Positions 1-6,000 of a stretch of 18,796 nucleotides of DNA are shown here, one piece after another. Position 1 is the stretch's first letter. Each line of letters begins with the position of its first letter. Source of the DNA: Clostridiales bacterium (lineage in GTDB: Bacteria; Bacillota; Clostridia; Oscillospirales; Oscillospiraceae); contig JAJQAS010000240.1 in NCBI GenBank assembly GCA_021203685.1, positions 1 to 18,796 on the forward strand, read 5' to 3'. The translations under genes and the position numbers were made by a program. The notes beneath the pieces are model-generated. The model did not search any database and was not told the origin of the DNA. It saw nothing but the letters and a program-made list of their open reading frames with translations.

Positions 1-666
1 ACCACCATCGTCTCCTCCGCCATGGCGACCAAGGTGGCCGAGGCCAACGGCGTCAAGTGCGCCCGCACCTTCACCGGCTTCAAGTTCCTGGGTGAGAAGA
101 AGGACAAGCTGGAGCAGTCCGGCGAGGGTCAGGTCATCTACTCTTTCGAGGAGTCCTGCGGCTATATGTTCGGCGACTACGTCCGGGACAAGGACGCTGT
201 CACCGCCATCGTCATCGTGGTGGAAATGGCCGCCTACTACGCCACCCAGGGCAAGACCCTGTATGACGCCCTGATGGACTGCTACGCCAAGTACGGCTTC
301 TACGGCGAGAAGACCCTGAACCTGGTCATGCCCGGCCTGGACGGCATGGCGAAGATGGCCGACATCATGGGCAAGCTCCACGCCACCCCCATGACCGAAG
401 TGGCTGGCACCAAGGTCATGGTTGCCAAGGACTACCAGACCGGCACCTCCACCTGCCTGTCCTGCGGCAAGGTGGAGCAGATGGAGCTGTCCGGCTCCAA
501 CGTGGTGGCCTACGACCTGGAGGACGGCACCACCTTCATCATCCGTCCCTCCGGCACCGAGCCGAAGATCAAGGTCTACATCCTGGCCAACGCCCCCACC
601 AAGGAGGAGTGCGACGCCAAGGTGGCCAAGTACGCGGCCTTCGCCCCTTCCATCAAGGAGCTGTAA
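1..666 (+). CDS. Phosphoglucomutase/phosphomannomutase family protein, C-terminal part (5' end outside window)
   Basis: This is the 3' part of an alpha-D-phosphohexomutase, which interconverts sugar 1- and 6-phosphates in the cytoplasm and feeds glycolysis or cell-envelope precursors. The reading frame is open from base 1, so the true start lies upstream; the first internal ATG at 22 is not a start. Two family signatures are visible. The sugar-binding loop appears as FEESCGYM followed by GDYVRDKDAV, and the C-terminal phosphate-binding loop appears as RPSGTEPKIKVY near the end. The stretch TFTGFKFLGEK is also typical of the family. The active-site serine and metal-binding loop would lie in the missing N-terminal half. 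A strong terminator follows 30 bases after the stop. The choice between glucose and mannose phosphate as substrate cannot be made from this fragment. The family call is firm. Confidence 0.93.
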   Translation, partial: TTIVSSAMATKVAEANGVKCARTFTGFKFLGEKKDKLEQSGEGQVIYSFEESCGYMFGDYVRDKDAVTAIVIVVEMAAYYATQGKTLYDALMDCYAKYGFYGEKTLNLVMPGLDGMAKMADIMGKLHATPMTEVAGTKVMVAKDYQTGTSTCLSCGKVEQMELSGSNVVAYDLEDGTTFIIRPSGTEPKIKVYILANAPTKEECDAKVAKYAAFAPSIKEL

Positions 667-696
667 GCAAATCAGCCTGCAATAGCACAAAATAAG

Positions 697-737
697 CGCG
701 GCTCCGAGAGCGTTTCGTTCTCGGAGCCGCGTCTTTT
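697..737 (+). terminator. Rho-independent terminator of the phosphohexomutase gene
   Basis: A perfect 12-bp stem (CGCGGCTCCGAG at 697-708 pairing with 720-731) closes an 11-base loop and is followed by TCTTTTAATT. On the opposite strand the stem is followed by a looser T-rich run, so it may also stop transcripts arriving from greA. Confidence 0.9.
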
Positions 738-1009
738 AATTAGCAATTTGCAATTAGCAATGTGCAATGGTTGGGTTTTCAGGCAGGTTCGCTGATGGGA
801 GCGGTGCCGCCTTTTCCCCAGCAGAGTGAAAGTTTTCTACAGAGAACTATCGTTTGAAAACTGACCACCCCGCTTGCCTCCCCTGAAAGGGCAGGGAGGG
901 GCAAAGCCCCGGAAGTGCCGCTTGACGGCGGAGGAGGGCCGCCGCCTTTAGGCGGTGGCGGAGGGGTTCTCCCTTAATTGCTAATTGCACATTGCACATT
1001 GCTCATTGG
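738..1009. repeat. Intergenic repeat element A, bracketed by inverted heptamer arrays
   Basis: The left arm (738-770) is a run of 7-mers: AATTAGC, AATTTGC, AATTAGC, AATGTGC, then AATGG. The right arm (976-1009), read on the minus strand, is CC then AATGAGC, AATGTGC, AATGTGC, AATTAGC, AATT. The arms are thus inverted copies of each other. The core (about 783-970) is GC-rich and contains small hairpins such as CCGCCGCC-TTTA-GGCGGTGG at about 932. No gene is visible in it. The same arm design returns at 1567-1791 around an unrelated core, and both left arms continue into GGGTTTTCAG. It looks like a non-coding, MITE-like or cassette-like intergenic repeat. Its family name is unknown to me. Confidence 0.75.
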
Positions 1010-1513
1010 TCAAAACGAGCTGATGGGGATGGATCCATCGTCTTCCTGCTTTTCAATGGCGCGAATGGTAAGGGGATAGCTGTATTTGTCGTTGACCTGG
1101 ACGGTGACGGTGTCCCCCACCCGGCGGCCCAGCAGGGCCTTCCCCACCGGGGAGACGTTGCTGATGAGGTTATGCAGGGCGTCCTCCTTGACGGCGGTGA
1201 CGATTTGGAACACTTCCTCCTCCTCGTCCTCGTCGAACCAGACGGTCACCTTGTCGAACAGCCCCACCTGGTCCGGGGCGGAGCGGTCGGTGATGACGCG
1301 GGCGGTCTCGATCATCTTCTCCAGGTAGCGGATGCGCCGCTCGTTCTGGTTTTTCTCCTGTTTGGCCGCCTTGTACTCGAAATTTTCGCTCAGGTCGCCG
1401 AAGGCCCGGGCGGTTTTCACCTCCTCCAGCAGCTGGGGCCGGAGGGTGATGCGGCGGTAGTCCAGTTCTTCCTTCATTTGCCGCAGGTCGTCGGCGGTCA
1501 GTTGGTCGTGCAT
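1010..1513 (-). CDS. greA: Transcription elongation factor GreA
   Basis: A 167-residue protein that would enter the RNA polymerase secondary channel and stimulate cleavage of backtracked RNA. The N-terminal half is the helical hairpin, with the invariant tip motif GDLSENFEYKAAK carrying the acidic residues used in transcript cleavage, followed by RIRYLEKMIETARVI. The C-terminal globular domain contains the family motif PVGKALLGRRVGDTVTV. The family is usually about 157 residues; this one has a C-terminal extension of roughly ten residues ending ISSF. The ATG at 1513 is preferred because AAGGAG (1523-1528) sits 9 bases upstream. A longer open frame to 1678 runs through repeat element B and is not credible. 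The stop codon directly abuts repeat element A. The gene is on the same strand as the AEC permease upstream, but element B separates them. Confidence 0.95.
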   Translation of the reverse strand: MHDQLTADDLRQMKEELDYRRITLRPQLLEEVKTARAFGDLSENFEYKAAKQEKNQNERRIRYLEKMIETARVITDRSAPDQVGLFDKVTVWFDEDEEEEVFQIVTAVKEDALHNLISNVSPVGKALLGRRVGDTVTVQVNDKYSYPLTIRAIEKQEDDGSIPISSF

Positions 1514-1566
1514 AGGTTTTGGCTCCTTTACAAATAAGGTGGATGTTGTATCAGCAGTGACAGCAG

Positions 1567-1791
1567 AATTAGCAATGTGCAATAAGCAATGTGCAATGGC
1601 CGGGTTTTCAGCCGTGCGCTTCCCCCCGCCGTCAAGTGGAACTTCTGCTTTGCTCCTTGTTCTACCGCCAAAAGGCAACGCATTCCTCCTTCGTCGGAGT
1701 GGACTTTATAGCGTTCGCCTCGCCGCAGGGCGACGGCAACGGGCCGGATTCCCGCATAATTGCACATTGCACATTGCTAATTGCTAATTGG
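1567..1791. repeat. Intergenic repeat element B, bracketed by inverted heptamer arrays
   Basis: The left arm (1567-1599) reads AATTAGC, AATGTGC, AATAAGC, AATGTGC, AATGG and continues CCGGGTTTTCAG, matching element A. The right arm (about 1757-1791), read on the minus strand, is CC then AATTAGC, AATTAGC, AATGTGC, AATGTGC, AATT. The core between the arms (about 1612-1756) shares no obvious sequence with the core of element A. Open frames across it (His/Cys/Asn-rich products of the heptamers) are artefacts. The element separates the AEC permease gene from greA, and its outer right end touches the permease stop codon. Confidence 0.75.
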
Positions 1792-2763
1792 TCAAACCAG
1801 TGCGAAATTCCGCAGCAGGAACAGCCAGAGGGTGATGGACACAGAGGAAAGCAGCGTGGCCAGCACAATGACGTTGGCGGTGAGCACCCCGTCCCCGTGC
1901 ATATTCTTCGCCATGACGTAGCAGGAGACGGTGGTGGGCGACCCCACCATGATGAGGATGGCCACCATTTCGCTGCCCCGGAACCCCAGCCACGCCGCCA
2001 CAGGCAGGAACAGGGCGGGCAGCACCAGCAGTTTGATGCAGGTGGCGACAGCGGCGGGCTTCCACTTTTTCAGCGCCTCCGCGCCGGAGAAGGTGGCTCC
2101 CACCACCAGCAGCGCCACCGGCGTGGCGGTGTCCCCCACCATGTCCAGGGTGGAAGTGACCAACGTGGGCAGGGTGACGCGCAGCAGGGCGAAGGGCAGC
2201 CCCGCCAGAATGCCCAGGATGATGGGATTTTTCAGGACGTTGAGGCAGGCTGTCCTGACCCGCGCCCCGCGGTCTGCGGGGCGCGGCAGAAGCTGGCCGT
2301 TTTCGTCCACCTGGGGGGAGAAGGACAAAATCAGCACCGCGTAGATGTTGAAAAAGGGTACCGCCGCCACGATCATCATGGGCACCATGCCCGCATCGCC
2401 GTAGATGTTGACGGCGAAGGCAATGCCCAGAATGGCGGCGCTGGAGCGGGCCGCCGCCTGAGAGAAGGCCCCCACCATGGACCGGTCTTTCAGCAGCAGC
2501 CAGGACAGGCCCCACACGCCGCCGAACATGATCGTCGTCACCACAAAGCAAAACAGGCAGAAGGAGGGGTCGAAGTCGCTGTAAAAATCCATCTGGGACA
2601 CCGACTGGAACAGGCTCACCGGCAGGGCGCATTTGAACACATACTGGTTCCCCGCTTTGGAGAATCCCTCGTTCAAGATCCCCACCTGCTGCAACACCCA
2701 CCCCAGCAAAATCACCAGGAACACGGGCACCGTGGCGTTGACCGCAAACAGAAAATTTTCCAT
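1792..2763 (-). CDS. AEC-family (auxin efflux carrier-like) transporter
   Basis: A 323-residue polytopic inner-membrane protein. About ten hydrophobic segments are recognisable in two halves separated by a polar loop (FSPQVDENGQLLPRPADRGARV). Family features include the N-terminal segment VPVFLVILLGWVLQQVGIL, the segment following the NPIILGILAGL turn, and the C-terminal half motif MVGSPTTVSCYVMAKNM, which resembles the conserved PxAxxxxxxA region of AEC permeases. Members move organic acids, auxin-like compounds or amino acids by secondary transport; the substrate here cannot be told. The ATG at 2763 is chosen because GGAGGG (2775-2780) lies 11 bases upstream; a longer start at 2811 lies upstream of that ribosome binding site. 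A good promoter lies just upstream. No terminator is visible other than repeat element B, which begins at the stop. Confidence 0.9.
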   Translation of the reverse strand: MENFLFAVNATVPVFLVILLGWVLQQVGILNEGFSKAGNQYVFKCALPVSLFQSVSQMDFYSDFDPSFCLFCFVVTTIMFGGVWGLSWLLLKDRSMVGAFSQAAARSSAAILGIAFAVNIYGDAGMVPMMIVAAVPFFNIYAVLILSFSPQVDENGQLLPRPADRGARVRTACLNVLKNPIILGILAGLPFALLRVTLPTLVTSTLDMVGDTATPVALLVVGATFSGAEALKKWKPAAVATCIKLLVLPALFLPVAAWLGFRGSEMVAILIMVGSPTTVSCYVMAKNMHGDGVLTANVIVLATLLSSVSITLWLFLLRNFALV

Positions 2764-2788
2764 GATAAGGACATCCCTCCCGCCGTCG

Positions 2789-2806
2789 GACGAAACCGTT
2801 TTCGTC
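2789..2806. promoter_or_regulatory. Inverted repeat in the leader of the AEC permease
   Basis: A perfect 7-bp inverted repeat, GACGAAA-CCGT-TTTCGTC, lies between the -10 box and the ribosome binding site of the permease. It could be a repressor operator or a small mRNA hairpin; the sequence does not decide between them. Confidence 0.4.
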
Positions 2807-2817
2807 GGCAAAAATGT

Positions 2818-2846
2818 ATTATAACACAGATGCGCCTAACCTGCCA
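2818..2846 (-). promoter_or_regulatory. Sigma-A-type promoter of the AEC permease
   Basis: On the minus strand a perfect TATAAT (2818-2823) is preceded by an extended -10 (TGT). A weak -35, TGGCAG (2841-2846), lies 17 bases upstream. The permease ATG is about 55 bases downstream. The perfect extended -10 can compensate for the poor -35. Confidence 0.65.
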
Positions 2847-2932
2847 CACAAAATCTGCTTCCGGCGCAGACGTTGTTTGGACAACATGCGTAAAAAGAAT
2901 CGCTGGGAAGCGCAAATTTTGTAAAATAGAGA

Positions 2933-2961
2933 TGGAAATAAAAGCGTTTCTTTGCTATAAT
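2933..2961 (+). promoter_or_regulatory. Sigma-A-type promoter of the ATPase-HEPN operon
   Basis: TGGAAA (2933-2938), a 17-bp spacer, then a perfect TATAAT (2956-2961) with an extended TGC before it. It is divergent from the permease promoter. Its -10 overlaps the furthest-upstream ATG of the giant open frame (2960), which argues that this ATG is not the start. The real start is about 100 bases downstream. Confidence 0.7.
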
Positions 2962-3016
2962 GAAAGCAGTTTTGATAAACAGCGGTAAGGGGCACAGCAC
3001 CCGCCGCGCCACGGAG

Positions 3017-3037
3017 CGGAACGCCTGGGGCGTTCCG
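3017..3037 (+). promoter_or_regulatory. Leader hairpin upstream of the giant ATPase gene
   Basis: A perfect 9-bp stem (CGGAACGCC pairing with GGCGTTCCG) closes a 3-base loop, 28 bases before the ATG and 16 bases before the ribosome binding site. It is followed by A residues, not T residues, so it is not a terminator on this strand. A role in mRNA stability or translation control is possible. Confidence 0.4.
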
Positions 3038-3064
3038 GAAAAAAACAGAAAAGAGGCGAACACA

Positions 3065-6000
3065 ATGGCACTATCCAAGATGAAAGCCAGAAAACTGGCA
3101 CAGCTACAGCCAAATACGTCCATACAGGTGACCACGGAAGACGGGACCATCCTCCGGGGAACGATCCTCGAAAACGACGGAGAGTCATTGGAAGTAAGGG
3201 GACAAACCGTTTTCAGCGACGGGTCCTCGTCAGAATGGGCGGAAACCGTCCTCGATTACGAGGACCTCAAAGCGTTCTTTGTGCTGACCGGGGAAGCGGC
3301 ACCCGCCCCCGCGCCAGCGCAAAACCCGGTCCCGGCCGCACCGGAACCCGCTCCCCTGACGTTGGGAGAGCGACTGCGGCAGTACCTCAAAACAGGCGAG
3401 AAGCCTGCCTTCTGGCAGGAATCGACTTTCCCGGTGATGGAGGACGGCGGCTTGAGCCAGCACCTCAACGCGGTTTCAGACAAAAACCACCGCAGGGTGA
3501 TGCAGCCGGTGGTGGACAAGTTCCTCTATGGGCAGCAGTGCCGGGAGAACACCCGCATGAATGAGGCGATCCGCCAGATGAATCAGCTGTTCCGGCAGGA
3601 CGAAGAGCTGGAGGACGACCCGGAGGTGCTGCTGCTGGCCGCTGCCATGCTGTATGCAGCCGGGAGAGACGGCGCTTTGCTGTTGGAGCAAAGAGGGTTT
3701 TATTACGAAGCGGCCAACTGCCTGCTGCAAAAGCAGCCAAAAGGATATGCAGGCAGAGTGCTCACCAATATCGTGTTGGCCCTGCTGCGGGAGGACGACC
3801 GGCGGGCGGAGCTGTATTCCATGCTGTTCCAGGGCATCCTGGCCAGCGGCGACGCGGCCCTGCTGCCCACCATAGTGGCGCGCTTCCCGGAGGACGTGAC
3901 CTACCTGGCGGAGCTGATCGAGTACCTGAGCCAGGCCGCCGGCATCGACAGGCCCACAGGCGGCCTGAAGCAGCAGGCGGAGCATCTGGCGGAGCAGTTC
4001 CCCGCGGGGCTGCCCTCCGGCGGCAAGGAGCGTCAGGGGGAGCTGTTCTCCTATGACCGCAACACGGAGACAGGCGCAATCGAATGGGATGAGGTTTGGT
4101 GTACATTCAGTATCAACATGGTTTCCTCCCGGGCGCTGCGCAGTTACCTGAAGTCGCTGCGCACCCGCGACCTGGACAAAAATCCTGTCCGCGTCCTGCT
4201 CCAGACCCACAACGGCGTCCCCGTGGCGCTGCGGGAGGACCCGGTCCGGGAGACGCTGGCTCCTGAGCGGCTGCGGGGCGAAATCTTCTCCCTGAAATGG
4301 ACCGCCGAGGAGGGACAGATCCGCACGGAGGACGGGGAGACCTTCCCCTTCCGGTACGCGAGCCTGACCACGGTTCCGCTGAAAAACCGGGTCAAAAAGA
4401 TCATGATGGGCGACCTCACCGGCAAGGAGATCCAGGTGACCTTCCAGTTGGAGCAGGGTTGGGCCGTCGGCATCAAGGATTATGCCGTGCCCCCAAAGGT
4501 GGAGCTTTCCCCGGAAGCGCGTTTCCAGCGGATCAGGGCTTCGCTCACCAACGGAGACGACGAAAACCGTTTCCGGAACGCCCTGCGGGACCTGCCGCCG
4601 CTGTTTGAAACGCCGCTGTGCGGCCAGGCGCTGGAGCTGTATCTGTCCAACGTGGTGGCGCAGTACAATCTGGACAGCAGCCGGGAGTGGCTGACCCAGG
4701 CCGCAAAGGCGTACAGACAGTACCAGAACCGCTACCTCACCAGCCAGCAGGCGCTGCGCACCCTGGTCACCTTCGCGGGCAAACTGGGGGAGACAGAGCT
4801 GATTTTGTCCAGCGTGCGCCAGCTGATGGGGACGCAGACCATTATGGGCGCGGCGGGCACGGTGCAAAACGACGTGGCCATGTGCGCCAAGCTGTGCCAG
4901 ACCCAGTACTGGAAGTCCGGGGACAAGCGGCTGCTGGAGTGCTGCGGCGAGTGCCTGGACACCATGAAAACCTGCCTTCCCCGGGATCTGTGGGGCAGTT
5001 TTTACAACTATCAGATGTTTTGGCTGGTGGAGACCGGGGAACTGGAGGAGGCGGCGGCGCTCCAGAAGGAGGCAGAAGAAAAGCAGATCGCGCTGGCGAT
5101 GGATGAACCGGTGGCCCAAAAGCTGGGGGCGTACCGCGCGCAGCAGCAGCCGGCGCCGGAGCCGGAGCCGGAACCGGAGCCTGTCCCGGAGGACGAGGGA
5201 ACGCCGGAGGAGACGCCAGAGCCAGAGATAGAACCGGAGCCGGAGGAAGAACCTGCCCCGGCGCCCAGGCGGCAGCACAGACCGCTGCCCGACCTGCCGG
5301 TGCGGAACGTCAAAATCGACCTGACCAACGGCATTTTCAAAGACATTACCTGCCCCGGCGGGGACGGCGACCCGGAGGCCGTGGAGACCGTGTGGCGGCT
5401 GATCGCCGGGGGAGCGGCCCCCAGCGCGCTGCTGTACGCCAGGGCGCTGACCCGGGGCGCGCCGGAGCTGTGGCAGCCGGTCTATGCCATGCTGGCCTAT
5501 GCCTACCAGGACCCCCTGTTGGCGGAAGAGTACCGCTATGCCCGGCTGCAGGCCGTCTATGGCGCGGAGGTCCCCGGCTGCACCGTGGAGACCGTGGAGC
5601 GCTTCGCGCTGTGCGCCCTGCTGCGGATGCTGTTTGCGGACCAGATCGACGAAAACATCCTTTACTCCGTCAAAGAGAGCCTGATCCGGGACGCCCTGGG
5701 CGACTGCCGCCTGTACCAGGAGGCGGATGCCTTTTCCAACCTGTTCGAGGAGCTGTGTGCATTCATCCATGACCACCAACAGGGCTTCGGCCCGGAGACC
5801 GTCGGCAAGATCAAGAGCTTTGCCGAGGTCCGGCAGCAGAGGGAGACCGCCCAGCTGCGGGCCAGGGAGCTGTTGGAAATGCGGTCGGATGTCACAGCCT
5901 CCCGGAACGCCCGGGTGAACGGGGTGCGGCAAAAGCTGTTTGGCCGGGAAGGCTCTATGAAAAAACTGATCCGCATCGCGGCGGAGAACCGCGTGGACGA

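Noticed and set aside
1547..1575. A greA promoter formed by TTGCTA in the arm of repeat element B
   Set aside because: A TTGCTA -35 is present, but the best -10 at 17 bp is GATACA with only 3 of 6 matches, too weak to list as a feature.
1591..2988. A 465-residue plus-strand open frame crossing repeat B and the AEC permease
   Set aside because: It is His/Gln/Gly-rich, begins in a repeat element and runs antisense to a well-supported permease.
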